Origin: Membranipora membranacea
Lineage: Eukaryota > Bryozoa > Gymnolaemata > Cheilostomatida > Membraniporidae
Length of the DNA stretch: 64,000 nt
NCBI GenBank assembly: GCA_914767715.1
Contig: OU612070.1
Span: 15,393,501-15,457,500 of the forward strand
Direction of reading: 5' to 3'
The notes beneath the pieces were generated by a model. The model worked only from the letters and a program-made list of their open reading frames with translations. It was not told where the DNA came from and searched no databases. Numbering within the stretch: the stretch's first letter is position 1; the number at the start of each line of letters is the position of its first letter. Made by a program: the position numbers and the translations under genes. Of this stretch, positions 45,969-58,870 are shown piece after piece.

Positions 45969-48900
45969 ATGATTATCTTGAGCTTAGTAGTCTGGTGTTT
46001 GCTGTCGGGTAGTAAGCTGACTCAGGCTCAGACCACTAACAGGAACGCTGTGACTGGTCAGGCCAATAACGAGGACTGCGGAGGTGAAACATGCCTGGTG
46101 AGTCATAATCTCATATCTTATTCTCGCCCTTAGTTTAAGCGCTTAAACCGCATTCACAGATGAAAAAAAAACTCACTGCACTTGCATACTATCTGATGTT
46201 CAGAACAAATAGATGTGTCATTTTATGTTTTGAGAGAACAATGTCAATGACGAAATAAGTTTTGGCTGTATAATTGAAACGCTTTTTTTCAGGCTGCATA
46301 AGATTCCAGGGTTTGTTCCCTCAGCCTTTGTCCTGACAGCTGCAAAACAGCAGGGTACTGTTGGCGGTCCTTCGGTTCCGATGATCACTTTACGAGTAGA
46401 AGTCATTATCGGAGCTGATGGACTGCCAATAGTATAAGACTCCAATAAATTTACATGTGTGCGTTTCCTTCAACTCCCCATTTTGTTTCCCTTTTATTCA
46501 GGGTCGACAGCAGTGTGTTGAGAATCAGTGCTTCTGCCCTTTCCCATATTTCACATGGAATGGAAAGGATGGGAAGGCAGCTAACTACCCCTGCTTCCAT
46601 GAGCTGTGCGGAACTGAGAATATCACTAAGAAAAACTTCACTAACTATATAGGACAGCTACAGGGCAAAAAATTCTTTAGTTAGTACTGCTGAATTCCAA
46701 ATTGACTCTACTTGTATAATAGCCAAACAAAAATATTTAATTGGCTATTTATGTATCACATCAAGTTTAGACAAAAAAGGGAACATGTAGGTAAGGTGTC
46801 ATTTTCTTGACTATTATCTCTACTCCTTGACCATTACATGAATTTGATGTATTTCACTCAATGAGGAAAGAGAATCAATATTTAAGATTCTGAATAGAAA
46901 TCAAAGATACTAAATTTATGACCCTCTACAGGTGCTCATACAATAGGCTACATGGGTAATTCTGCAAGGGTTGCTGACAGTAGTATGGATATACCGCCAA
47001 AAAATCTCTAAAATCCCTATACATATAAGTATTTGTCTTGTTGCGTCTCTTGGTGTCTCTTCCTGGTCCGATACAGGCTATACTATTGACTTATATACCT
47101 GATTTTTACCAGACCATTCAGCTGTAAACGCTGGTACTCTGTATTTGTAGGTGTAGCTGCATTTAAAGGTCTGCATTTTTGCCAGTATGGAGTGTGTCAC
47201 ACTACAGTCAATGAGAGCAGCGTACAAGAATATCACTGTAAATGTGATAAAAATGTCTATGTAGGCGACCATTGTGAGGTAGGTGTTGTGTATAGATCAA
47301 TATACAGCTCTTATAGTTTTGCTTGTATACAAAACAGAAACCAAAAACATTGTGACATGAAATCATTCCAGTGGTGAGTATGTGTGTGGGGATCGGTTGA
47401 TCAAATTTGCCTGCATTTGGAATCCCACTCGCCAGTTGAGGGGAACAGCCAGAATGTGAGGAGATCTTGATATAGGACCAAACATTCTCCCCTATACTCT
47501 TTTATTCATATATAAGGTAGATAGAATAGCCAAGACTTGTCTGATGTATGTATTCTAGATCAAGCTTGAGCCAGCTTGCCTGCATCCCATAAGCCCCAGT
47601 TTATCAATGGAGGGGGAGCAACTCCTAATAAAGCCAAACCTGTTCTATATCTATTATATGTTTTTTTTTACAGTATACTTGGGATATTTGCTCCAGTGAG
47701 CCATGCTTGAATGGTGGCACGTGTAAGTCATCGGAAAGCTCGGATGCTGCGTACCAGTACAGCTGTATATGTCAGCCACAGTATGAGGGAGCTTTGTGTC
47801 ATCGTACTCGAGACGAATGTCAGGTAATATATAGAACAACAATGATCACATGATATACTATTGCATATATATCTCTGATCAACAGAGAGTGAACTAATTC
47901 CCTGAGCATGAGAACCATCAGAAGGAATTTGGTGTGACGACCCGAGTTCAATTTCACTAGTTAGGGGCGGGTGCATGTTAGGTACTAAATTGACTCTAAC
48001 TATCAGAGATACGCATGCTAATTGTGTAGTCTCAATGTCAGTTACTAATATATAGACCTGGTTAGATCCAGTTTTCTTGTGTTTGTAATTGCTTTTCCAC
48101 CACTGAGCAGCCGTTTGTCTTTCGCCTGCTGCAGCTGATCAGTGTTAAGGGGAGCGAGCATGAATGCCAGCAAACTGGATCAAAACCTGATATAGGTAAA
48201 ATATACCGTAAACACAATGTTGTTCCTCGGAAGAAAAAAAAATCTATGTTATACTTTTATAAGTCAAATTATCACGTATTTCTCCAACAATTATTTGCCC
48301 AAATCAAATACATGTACAAACTGCATCCTTTTTCCTTCTACTTTTGGCACAAAAATCAAATTTTTTCTTAAAATGTTTATGATGCCAATAAAAGTATAAA
48401 AAAATAGCTATCTAAAATAGCTAATATTAAATACAAAATATTTGTGTTATCTGAGCTTGCCAGTGATAAAACTGTGAATGCCAAACCTCTATTCTTCATG
48501 ATATAGCCTCAAAGCAAGGAGTTTGAAGTCCCAACTCCTTGTCCAAAGCCTGACAATCTATTTATATTATATTAGACAGTGAATGATTTTTGATCTCTCA
48601 CTATGTATTGTACATGGTGTCATGTTATAAATAGCTATCTAACTCAGTCGCAACATTTGACCTCATGTTGTAGTTGTAGGCAGCTATCTTTTGCCTCACC
48701 AGCCTTGCACCCAATTTTTATTGCGTGTGATGTGTGACAGGGGTGTGACAGAAAGCTACCTTACTAACTTAGTAAAAAATAAAATGCTGCAACAGCAGAT
48801 ACTTTTTCAGAAGGTGTCAACACTGTCGAAGAATAGATATATGTCATCCCACACTTTACCAAGACAAGCTTCATTGTAGACACGTCATTGTAGGAAAAAA

Positions 48901-51900
48901 ACAAACTACGAGCAATGTTCATAATGATTTGTGTGCTGGATTTCATTCGTAGGTAGAGCCCTGCTTGAATGGAGGTGTTTGTCTTAACTTCCACCCAGGA
49001 TACGGAGAGCTGTATTACCTGTAAGCATTGATATGGGTGGACTGCTTGACAAAAGTTTATATGTCAGCTTTATTAGAATCTGAAAATGTGGACCAATCAA
49101 AGATGAGAAATGTGGTCCAGCAACCATACATAAATAGCCATATGCTTGTTCAGGATCAGATAACGTTCCCCTAATCCATTATAATATATATCAGTGCCTG
49201 TCTACAAAGAAAAGTGATCGAAATGGTTGTCCTTCTTCAGCCTGTCTTAAGAGCGTCTCTCAAGGTAGGGCCGAGGAAACAATTCCACAGACACCTCTAG
49301 AATTGTTACAAGTCTTCTTTCCTCTCAGAATTCTTAGGACTTTGTTATTTCCGATGTCATAGAAAATTTCCTAGTTATGGATTCTTATGGAATCCTTTGT
49401 AAGACCCTAACACTAGCTGATACTTATGCACTAGACAGCAGGAACTTGGCGGAAAAACAATCCAATCCTCTCACCATCTAAACAAACAACTCTATAAATA
49501 ACTTATATGAACATAGGATCTATTTCATCACTTGATCCTCCTGGTGTTGCGTTGGCTCAGAGCCAACATATTGGCTATCTTCCTGGCACCAGACTGAGAA
49601 CTATACCTGTGTATACTCCGATCTGTATCCCACCTGATGTTTAGCTGGTGTACTACCTCATGGTAGTGTAGAAGTGGGCCTACCCCCCTCCCCTTACTAA
49701 TATTAATTACAAGGTGATAGTCAAAAACAAATGTAGCGACAGATCGACAGATCCTCATTGCAGCCTGACCATTTTTTATACTGATGACTTTGCTACCACC
49801 CTATGATATATAACGGTTTTACTGTATCCTTGTAAACTACCTTCCAACTAACAATGATTGATACTCTGCTTGCAGTTGCCTATGCCCAACTGGTTATGAT
49901 GGGGAGAGATGTGAGGACGACTCCCGACGTCGTTCCGTTGACCAGACTCAGATGGCCGTTATCATGGCGACCATGTTCCTCATAGTCAGTCTTCTAATAT
50001 GCTGCGCTACTACAAGTCACTTCAGGCAGAGAGAAGCAGCCATTTGTGAGTATATGTCTATTCAATGTCCTATCTCATGCGTACTACTTGATCGAATAAT
50101 CTCCCCTTTCAATTCCTTCTTACCCCATCCATCATTGTGCTATTTAGTTCTTTTGGAGATAGGTAAATTGTTGTGAAATGACAACTGGAGTCATGATTAT
50201 TTCTACGAGTGTAGATTTGTGATACACACTGCTATAGGAGATAGATTTCAGCGGTACCGTTGTGTCCCTATACTTTTTTATATTCACAAATAGCCTCAGT
50301 TAAACTGATTAAAGAAGTCAACGCAGAGTCAAGATTGGATTGTCAAATGGAGGGGGGGGGGGTAAAACCCTTATATGACTTCAAATCATGAAACTCGGGT
50401 TAGGTATTTATAAGATATCAAGTGTGTCCTACCTAGAGACAGACAGCTAGAGACATTTAGATCACTTCCTATCCAACACATCAACCCAGTGGTAATGAGA
50501 TGAAGACATTTGAAATGGAAATTTCATTGGATATTATTACCAGAGATCATTATCGCCAATAAAGCAGAAAACAGGACATGTTTTGTGTAGTCGATGATGT
50601 TTATAATTGAGAAGATTGTCATAGAGAATGGTCACAAGAGCACCGTATACATCCTAGTTGAAGCGCTCAATTTGACCCGGGATTACTTGTCATAGCATTT
50701 GATCAACGACCACTTCCCTGATAATGAACTGATACCACCAGCAATCCCGGCACCACGGTTTTAGCACTTAAACTATTGACATCGCAGCTATTGTGAGTTG
50801 ATGTCTATCAAGAATATACTGGTAATGTTTTAGAGAAACTGCTTTTCAAAACAAAACATATAACAGGTCCACTCAAATAAAGCGCAGGATGAAGTTTTGA
50901 GGTCATGCGTCTCTTTGTCACATGATGCGTGCGTACATCAAGGTGATGGCACCAGCATAAAACCAGTATATGGAGTGGCTGATCATGTGTCATAAATATC
51001 CAAAAATACAGATGGTTGTGAAGGACAAAAATTCAAGATAAAGATCTGCCAGTCAAGCCTCTGTTAGTAATGTAGACCGGAGTTATATGTACTGTAGTGA
51101 GACTCGATTCTGCCTTGCGGCAAAGTCAGGTACTGCCTTTGTGGATTGTGTATGATAAGTTTAGTTGATCTAGGCGAGATATGAGCAGATAACTCTCAAC
51201 CCAATAACAGGAATAATTGGAAAGTGATACTTTGACTTATTCTCGATATAAAGTAGTAGTAGTAGTAGTAGCATAATAGTTGCCAAGAATCAGGCTGCTT
51301 TGTTTACAACATCTAATCAGTATTATTAAAAATACCCAAAGAAATAGACATGGAAGATTTGGTGTTATCATAGACTTGATGATGTCTATGGGTGTCTATG
51401 CTTTAGCTAGGCTGGCTATGTAGGCTGAACGTGCAGGCATGTCGTCAGCAGGTCGGTTGTGAGCCTTCCAGATTGGTTCTCCAACAAACAGGCGATTAGC
51501 AACAATGTAGTCATCAGTATCCAGTGTAAATCTGTGGTATATACCAGCGGGTAGAACGATCAGATCTCCCCTTACTACCTTAATTCTCACCCACCTCTCA
51601 TCGCCCTGCAAACAAAGTACATATAATATTAAATATAGCATAGTATATAATAATATGATTTAATATATAGGGCTCATAACTTGTGCAATTTCGCGGACAA
51701 GTTTGACTAAGACCAAAGACGGTTGGTTATGCTTGTAGTATCTATCATACTGTGTACTACAGAGCTCAGTACTACACTATAAGTGAATTTGTGCCAACCT
51801 GCAGGTTGTGGTCAAGGGCTATAGGCAAGTATAACAATATCAGCGATGAGATGATTATATCAATTAGCCAGACCAAAATAGTACAAATCAAGCTTCATAA

Positions 51901-54900
51901 ATTAAACCTGTTATTGAGGTTGACACCCTCTGTGTAACTCTTGCCTCTAGGCTTTAACAAAACACTCACATCTCGGACATCAAAATAACCGGAACCATTG
52001 TGTATGAATCTGATCTCCTCATCAGTGTGCAGGTGCTCCTCAAAGAAACTCTTAATCTTCTCGTCATAGTTTGGTAGCTTATCTCTGCTTACTGTGATTG
52101 TGTCCTCGTATGAGTAACCTCGCTCCTTTCTCAGCAGGTCTAGGGGTGCTCCTTCCTTCCTGATATGTACAAAGAAAATTGTTATCAAGTCATAATTTAT
52201 TGGCATATTAAGCAGCAGATGTGCCATTTGTTTGTTTGGCTAACTCATAGAGTTATAGGGATAACTCTATGGCTAACTTTACGTATCATAGATAGAAAGA
52301 CACCACCATCTAAACTTTGTCCCATGTACATTATAGTTTGACAACATGATTGGCCGATTGCCGATATCTGGCTTCCGCAGTAGAGAAATGATGTCAGCCT
52401 CTAAAAGGTGACGCACCTTGTACCTCAACGAAGTCTGCTTATGTATGCATGCCTATGAATCCATAGGAATGGTAGTGTAAAGTTAAACACACTTGTGACT
52501 TACTTAAATTCACCCTGGTCATCAACATTTATGTTGAAATACAGCACTCCAATCTTAGCCAGGCTTTCAATGCTGACAGGCTGTGGAGGATCGAGTTGGT
52601 GTGGAAGCCTCTGATCAGCATCACTGCTGTCCATAAACCAGGCCTGTACCATATTGTCAGAAGTTGTTGATTGTGTACTTGAAGCAGGTGCTTTCTTCTA
52701 GTAGTTGACTGATAGCAGTTATAGCTTACTAGTCGTTCTCATAAAGCATGTTTATATCTATCATGAGACTTTATTGATAGTGGTTTTGACCTACTAAATC
52801 AAGTCAGGCTCCTGATTGGCTGAGGCCATGAGTGGACCTCTTTATTGCCATTTAGCCTGGGATTCACTGTGACCATTGTATATTTGCCCTGTAATGGATC
52901 ATTATTAGCAAAGGGGTCAATGACCGGATAACCTGGGTTTATATTAGACATAGATAATTAATGCGTACATTAATTGTAAAATTCACAGCATGGCTATTAA
53001 CCAGAGATTTAATCAGTTTTTTATAACCGTATTTGAGGAAGTTGGAAATCAGTCATTGGGTTAATTACAAAATGAATTATGGCCCATCATAGGTACATAT
53101 GTCTGCCAGAAAAATGCCATTATTAACTTAAAGCGATAAGGAGTTTTCTGCATCCAACTGCGCACAATTCTCCCCCAGTGTTCTATAACTATCTTTGAAG
53201 TGAAGTGTCACCTCCATATATCCTTACTCTGTGTTAAAACGCTGCGTCAGTTGTTGGATCGAGCTGAAATCATCACAGCTTTTATGTCCCAGTAACAACG
53301 ATCAAAAAGTCAGGCAAGCTGCATGACAAAAGTTTACAAGGGGCCAATTGTAGAATTTACTGAACTTGTTGACCATTCAACCAATGAACTAGCTTCATTG
53401 GGTTAAGTTCATTGATTCAACGTTAAGAAATGAATGTCTAGTCTAGCCACAAAGCCTTGAAGTGCACATATGCACTACAGAATACGCTATTTTCCAGTAA
53501 CGCCTTAAAGTTGTACGAGAAAATTTTAGAGATATTTGCAGTGGCAGCAATACAGGTATGATGATAATGAAGAGCAGCGGTGTGGCGAATATGATGATTA
53601 AACCGACAGTAGCAGTTGAGCATCTGAAAGGATTACGGAAATATCACATCTGTTCCAGTGATAACTAATTCAAGAAAAATATTCCACAGATTAATAATCC
53701 TTCCAAGTGGCAGTAATTAATCCAAACCAAGCCGCTGTGAGTCAAAGAGCCTATGAACAGTTGAGATTAAGATCCTTTGAAAGTCATAACTAGACTGGTC
53801 CCAATAGCTATACTTATATCATGAGTCAATACTACACTGAGAAAGAATAAACAGTGGTAAACTAATGATTTATAATGTAAGTAATGTAGGCAATCTACAC
53901 AATAGGTGCTATCGTTTACTGCATTACAAGCCAACTTACAGTGGTATTAGCTTCATTGCATTACATTGTGGTTGTCAGATTTGGGTTCAGAACAGTTGTC
54001 TAATCCCGAACAGCAGGCATATTACTGATACCCAGCGCTGGTCACACTGGTCGAAGTATGTCACGCCAGTGGAACTACCGTCTCTTTAACCGCTTACATT
54101 ATGTCTCAATCATTGTAAAATCAGATAAGCATTATCACATTCACTGCTGACACATGCGACGGTAATTAAATTGTCACCCAAGCAATGAAATAAACCCAAG
54201 GAGGTAGAGTTGTTTTGTTTCAATGACCCCTTTTTCGTAACATGTTGACTTTACAAAATTTTAAATGAAAGACCCCCTCCCCTACCCTGTCCCTGGCTAG
54301 CATGCAGTTGGCTAATTGTACAGATTGGCTAATTGGGAGTTGTGTCGATTCGTTACCCCAACTGCTCTCTACTTTATATTGTTTTGGTTCCTGGTTATGA
54401 AAGTCTTTGACAAGGTGAGAGTGACTTTCAGCCGTCCATTCCCAAAAACAGCCATATCTCTAATTCCCGGCGCTGACCAAGGTACAATACATCAGTGGAT
54501 CGAACGTTTCCTTAACCTCTAACATCATGTCTCAATTACAGGAAAACCATCATAAAATCAGATAAGCATTATCACATTCACTGCTGACACATGCAGTGTT
54601 AATTGAATTGTCACCCCAGCAATGTAATGAATCCAAGGGGGTAGAGTTGTTTATTTCATTGACCCCTATCTGCGTAACATGTTTACTTTTAAATCTGGTG
54701 TTGATAAAATACACTGATTGAAAGGAAGCATGAATCCTTTGCTTGTGTCTTCTGAGCTTTCTCTCTATTGTGTTGAACATTTTTGAAATAATAATTACAT
54801 TTTTGGTCGTCTTAGTCATATCACATTTTAGCTGTATGAATGAGCTGTTTTTTTATTATGGTCAGCACCAGCCATTGCTTGAATGGGAACTTCTCTGAAG

Positions 54901-56271
54901 TCAATTGTATTGCACAGAATTGTGATATCTGGCCCCGCCTCAGTCCCCCTCCCCCACAACTGATAAGCCGGGCTTAACAGTGGCTTATCAGAAGTTGAGG
55001 TGCAAATCTGAATGCAGGCAAACTGGATCAAGTTTGATATGTAATCTGACCTAAGACTATGGATAAGGATCCATGAATTATCTAGAGTCTCTGATCTAAT
55101 AGACAAGCCTCACATGCTCACCATAATTTTAGGTGCTAAACATATTGATGTTCTAATCTTTTATTGTTAATTCAGGGGGTGATGGACCAGGAAAAATAAC
55201 GGAGAGAAACCCAAAGCTGTTGGAGAGGCTGTATAAAATAAAGGATGCCATAAACAAATTGGAGGCCGAGGGAGGCTTCAGAGCGTGAGTGCTTTAACGA
55301 AGCAGATCTATTCTTTTAGTGATATACATCTCACTGTTCTGTTCTGTCCCACTGTGTTCAGCCTGTTTAGCAAATTACAGTTACATATTTACGACCACCC
55401 TGCCTGTACCCAGTCTTACACCCCGGAAGGAAATAGGTCAAGTCTGATCCAATTTGCCTGCATTTGGAGTTGCTCCTCTAACTGGTTGCTCACCATTAGA
55501 ATGGAAAAAAAAGGGATGCAGGGGGGTTGTTGGGAAACGTGTTTACGACCAACATGGCCATACTTAGTTTTCATATTAGGTAATTAAAGCTCAAGAGGTA
55601 TAGCTGTCACCTTGAAAATGGTTAACGTCAGCCATAGATCCAGTTTGATCCAGCTTTCCCACATTCCGGTTGTTGCCAGCAGCGGCTCAAAACAAATGAA
55701 AGCAGATTGTATCTAGATCTGTGACCTTCAAAACACGTCAGTGATAAAAGCTGTGTGATGTGCTGTAAGCTGTATGCCATGGTAGTTATTGGAAATCGAG
55801 TTTTCATAGCCCATATTTACAATTTCTTATGTATTTAACAAACTGGCAGTGGTTGCAATCTCAGCAGATCGTCCACTAGATTTTATATACACATCAAACC
55901 TCTGAGGATCAGCTGAGGCGTATATGTTAGTAATGTGATGTCATACAAACCGTTCTGCACACTGAGGTTGCAACCTCTGATCAAACCTCTGAGGATCAGC
56001 CGAGGCTGCTGACAACACCAACGTTAACAATGGTGACGTTATGCAAACCCCTCAGATTACAAACTCTAAGTGTGTTTTGACTTTTATTTACCCTGCAGGT
56101 TTTACGAGCAGATGGAGTTGATGAGACCCGGTGGAGGGCGTATATCCATCGGAGGAGGTGGTGGGAAGAGTAAAGAACAGAAACATATCAGCACTACTAA
56201 GGGGGCTATGGCCTTTTTCAACACCTTTAAACGTTCAGTAGGAACCAGTGGGAAAGTTGTGCCGTCAAAAG
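45969..56271 (+). CDS. Predicted type I membrane protein with three EGF-like domains (at least 8 exons; 3' end uncertain)
   Basis: Exons: 45969-46097, 46502-46679, 47151-47278, 47674-47823, 48953-49020, 49876-50045, then by phase and donor/acceptor 55176-55284 and 56099-56271. Residues 1-20 are a signal peptide ([15 protein letters not shown]). A Cys-containing segment spans about 38-102. The EGF-like domains lie at about 112-145, 151-190 and 194-230 (the last two with C-LNGGTC/C-LNGGVC, C-x-C and a final C). The TM helix is at about 244-262 ([18 protein letters not shown]). The proposed cytoplasmic part has [21 protein letters not shown], likely helical, and a Gly-rich, Lys-rich stretch. If the donor at 50046 is not used, the protein ends 43 codons later at a TGA at 50174-50176. 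After 56271 it may end by read-through (TAA 56343-56345) or through a small candidate exon at 56688-56740 that keeps frame to TAG. I do not recognise a named orthologue; a surface receptor or ligand role is inferred. Confidence 0.75.
47396..47482. mobile_element. MITE family B copy (fragment)
   Basis: TTGATCAAATTTGCCTGCAT and an inverted, diverged right arm (GATCTTGATATAGG). It lies in the EGF-TM intron after the exon ending 47278. Confidence 0.65.
47560..47650. mobile_element. MITE family B copy (diverged)
   Basis: CTAGATCAAGCTTGAGCCAG and GCTTGCCTGCAT at the left, GGGGGAGCAACTCC in the middle. It is the second family B copy in the same intron. Confidence 0.65.
47840..48045 (-). mobile_element. 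MITE family A, copy 5 (inverted)
   Basis: ATGATCACATGATATACTA, ATATATCTCTGATCA, GAATTTGGTGTGACGACCCG, GGGGCGGGTGCATGTTAGG, TTGACTCTAAC and TCTCAATGTCAG follow the family body in reverse orientation. It begins about 17 bp after the EGF-TM exon ending 47823. Confidence 0.82.
48060..48197. mobile_element. MITE family B copy
   Basis: CTGGTTAGATCCAGTTTTCT at the left and AAACTGGATCAAAACCTGAT at the right, with AATGCCAGC inside. Confidence 0.65.
49080..49200 (+). repeat. Dispersed repeat family G, copy
   Basis: GGACCAATCAAAGATGAGAA, CAGCAACCATACATAAAT and GCTTGTTCAGGATCAGATAA match the block order at 6840-6920. Confidence 0.55.
51396..52652 (-). CDS. ADI1: Acireductone dioxygenase (3 exons, 182 aa)
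   Basis: A cupin enzyme of the methionine salvage cycle. With Fe(II) it turns acireductone and O2 into 4-methylthio-2-oxobutanoate and formate (EC 1.13.11.54). Exons: 52652-52504, 52159-51970, 51605-51396; 549 nt, complete from ATG to TAG. It begins MVQAWFMD as in other animals. The metal ligands are all present: His92 and His94 (EEHLHTDEE), Glu98, and His137 in LPAGIYHRF. The GSGYFDVRD and RLFVGEPIW motifs and the NRPAD motif are also intact, and the length matches the human enzyme (179 aa). It probably acts in cytosol and nucleus, as known for the family. It lies on the opposite strand inside the 50046-55175 interval, so it is nested in the EGF-TM gene if that gene uses the exon at 55176. 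Confidence 0.97.
54026..54690. repeat. Local duplication, two units about 437 bp apart
   Basis: TCAGATAAGCATTATCACAT, CACTGCTGACACATGC, AATTGTCACCC, AGGTAGAGTTGTTT and CGTAACATGTT occur in the same order in 54070-54250 and 54510-54690, with scattered substitutions and small indels. Confidence 0.85.
54940..55045. mobile_element. MITE family B copy
   Basis: The right arm AATGCAGGCAAACTGGATCA continues into AGTTTGATATGTA. An inner hairpin CTGATAAGCC/GGCTTATCAG precedes it. Confidence 0.65.
55435..55730. mobile_element. Two family B fragments
   Basis: CAAGTCTGATCCAATTTGCC at 55438 and ATCCAGTTTGATCCAGCTTT at 55637, the latter with an inverted TGTATCTAGATCTG at its far side. They lie in the EGF-TM intron between 55284 and 56099. 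Confidence 0.55.
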
Positions 56272-56344
56272 GTAAGTGTATGTATGCTGTGACGAGCTCG
56301 ATGCCAGCCTACTTGCATACACACGACATACTTTCGCATGTATA

Positions 56345-56450
56345 ACCCTGAATGACATAGAGTTAACCAATTCACTCAGCCTGGGTACCATCAGAAGGAA
56401 TTTGATACGGCAATATTTCACCTAGGGGCAGGTACATGCCAGGCATACCT
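56345..56450 (-). mobile_element. MITE family A, copy 6 (partial)
   Basis: ATCAGAAGGAATTTGATACG, CACCTAGGGGCAGGTACATG and the preceding TTAACCAATTCACTC match the middle of the family in inverted orientation. Both ends are missing. Confidence 0.7.
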
Positions 56451-56579
56451 GACAAGTCTCCCTGTTTGGTTGGGAGGCTCCCAGTTTTCAGGGGTTTTCT
56501 TCATCCCCTCCCTATTTCCCTTTTCCTCCCTTTTTTCAGCTTCCTTCACTCAGAAAAATTTTTGAGCTTCTTTTTGCCA

Positions 56580-56624
56580 GTGAAACCAGAGACTAAAGAT
56601 ATATCTAAGGTCTCTGGTGAAACC
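56580..56624. mobile_element. 29-bp micro-palindrome flanked by 8-bp direct repeats (copy 2)
   Basis: The 29 bp palindrome 56588-56616 (AGAGACTAAAGATATATC through TAAGGTCTCTG) sits between exact GTGAAACC copies at 56580-56587 and 56617-56624. Its ends match the 4987 locus while the flanking octamer is different. Confidence 0.6.
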
Positions 56625-57231
56625 ATGTTTTTCTAGCTCCACAGTAGGCTACATATACCTGTGTATTTGCTTCACTATTACTTGCAGCTATTCCTCACCT
56701 TCACCTCGCCTTACGCTGTTGTAAAGGCGATCTCTCCTAGTTCGGATAAAGTACAGCTATATAATTTGTAAAATCAGGTCAAATGACGCAATTTATAATA
56801 TGAAAGCTCAAGTTTTAGCTAAGAAATATGACCACCAAAGGCGGAATTGCACCCTCACTGCGGCACGCAGAGGGGTACTCAGGGTCGAGAGTTCGTCCAC
56901 CGAGACCTCCTGATTTTTGGGTCTGCAATTAGTCATTTATGATGTTAGGTACTCGCACTCGCTATTTACGCATGAAGAATTAACTTATACGACTCTCCAG
57001 CTAGTTATGTAAGGTCAGACTAAATCACACCTTGATATATATGACCTCCCTCTATCTGTTTAGAAGTTCCTAGAGGAAATTATGAAATTTTTATACAACA
57101 ACATTCGATCACCTTCCAAACTTCTTTGGTCTGCGTGTAGATCGGGGCTTTAATTTGATGTAGATTCATAGATCCAGGTTGTCTCCTACGAAATAAACTC
57201 TGATATTTTATACTCTGTACCTAGCTTGTCT

Positions 57232-57293
57232 TGACAAGCTTCGATGTTGTTGCTGTTTCCAGCCCCCACAACAAAGCTTATCGAGACAAGCTA
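57232..57293. mobile_element. Short hairpin element family C, copy 3
   Basis: TAGCTTGTCTTGACAAGCTT at the left and AAAGCTTATCGAGACAAGCT inverted at the right, with ACAACAAAG pairing the TTGTTG loop edge. Confidence 0.8.
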
Positions 57294-58870
57294 ACTCTGT
57301 ACCCTGAGTCACCCTCATGCAACCTGCAGTGCGCTGAACACATGTCAGAAATAACAAATAATCACAGGTCAATGCCTGACACAAGGGCTCTACACACATT
57401 GACTGATATAAATTAATAAATATAAGCCTTGCGATAGACAGTGACTCACTTAATGTCTGCCCCCACCCCTTCTATGAGATCAGGACGATAATTAATGCAA
57501 TCAAAGAATGGAATTATGAATGAGTAACTGGTATTAGCAAGGAGAAACAAGGAGTAACTCCTCGGTATTAGTGGAAACTTTCTTACCAGGCCTCGTTCTA
57601 AAGGCAGAGATCAATATACAGCATACAATATACAGCCGACAATATGAAATATTTATGTGAATATGTGAATATGTGAATATGAAATATTCCATCGCCATCA
57701 TAACATAGAGTGACGGCAGGGAAATTTTCAATGGACGGTTGACTCAACAACACCCTTGATCTAGAGAAATATTCCAAGCAAATATATATGTCAAGTTACA
57801 AAAGCTGTCAACAAGATTAGTGTCTAACGGAAATAGACGTATAATTTTTCCATGAGCGGGAATTTTTATTGGAACTTTGCCAATAAGGTTTTGTCGGTAC
57901 GTTTCTTATATAACGAGAGGCTATCAACGATGGAAATATAACGAAATGCTTTGGAATATTTCAGCACTTTCATGGCTCTCCTGTCTCCAGCATAAATTAC
58001 TGGATTGTCACCGTCACAATTTCTTTCAAGTGACATCGACTGCGATAGTTACTGCGACAGTTGCCGCAACAGCAAACGTGACAATGACTGCGACAGCAAC
58101 TACCACAATGGCTGCAACAGTGTGCTGGACCATGCAGAAGCTCAGAGAAAAGCCACATAAACATTTTCTTTTTCCACAAATGTAAAATTAGATACAAAAC
58201 TGGTCATGTTTCGAACAGTCTTGAGATATGATAATTTCAAAATCTTGAATTATAAACAATGCTGTTGGGGTGACACCCTTCTTCTCTAGCTGTCACCGCT
58301 TTGACCTGAAATATGGTATAAGATTCCGGCATTTATTCATTACCAAGTCAAAATTACAATATGGACTGAGAGAATTATTAAGAATATCATTTTATACTTG
58401 ATCATCCGCGTACAAGAAACAATGGGAAAATGAGTCAACTGTTCAAACTTCTGCGCCTTTGAGAAGAAAGGAAAAGCAAATGGACAATAAGTCCCAGCAG
58501 TGTAACAGGTTGGCAAATTGTGTTGGGGCAAAGTATAGATTACCAAAATAAGTTAGGTGACGACGATTGACGGATTGTGATGTGGTAAAATGTAGGTTGT
58601 GGTAAATTGTGAATGGCATAAAAAACCATTGGCGAAATTTACATTGCCGAACTGTCTTCCACAGGCTACACTTCCGGTGATCACAGCGCATGCTAAATAA
58701 ATTGAATGTTTACCTATAAACACATAAACACATTCATTTCATAACATATATCGGTATGTTGCAATTTATTATCTCAATTATGCATCTAAGTGATCTTAAC
58801 ACACAGACACATCAATGCCATGCGCTTCGAGGGGTCCCGATACGTCCAATGTGCTATGCATTGATTCTAT

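Larger units (their letters stand above)
52653..55175. other. Non-coding stretch upstream of ADI1
   Basis: It contains the ADI1 promoter (no motif identified), a diverged family G repeat near 53280-53400, a 437-bp-spaced duplication at 54026-54690, and a family B copy at about 54940-55045. No exon could be supported, although the stretch may be intron of the EGF-TM gene. Confidence 0.6.
56451..58870. other. Non-coding stretch with few recognised elements
   Basis: It holds the second micro-palindrome, a possible terminal EGF-TM exon (56688-56740), AATAAA hexamers near 57191 and 57416, a family C hairpin, and a short run of ACTGCGACA-like units near 58020-58130. No other exon is supportable. 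Confidence 0.55.

Noticed and set aside
57877-58185. Plus-strand 102-codon frame rich in Thr and Ala
   Set aside because: Its second half is a short tandem repeat of ACTGCGACA-like units, there is no recognisable domain, and no splice context supports it.
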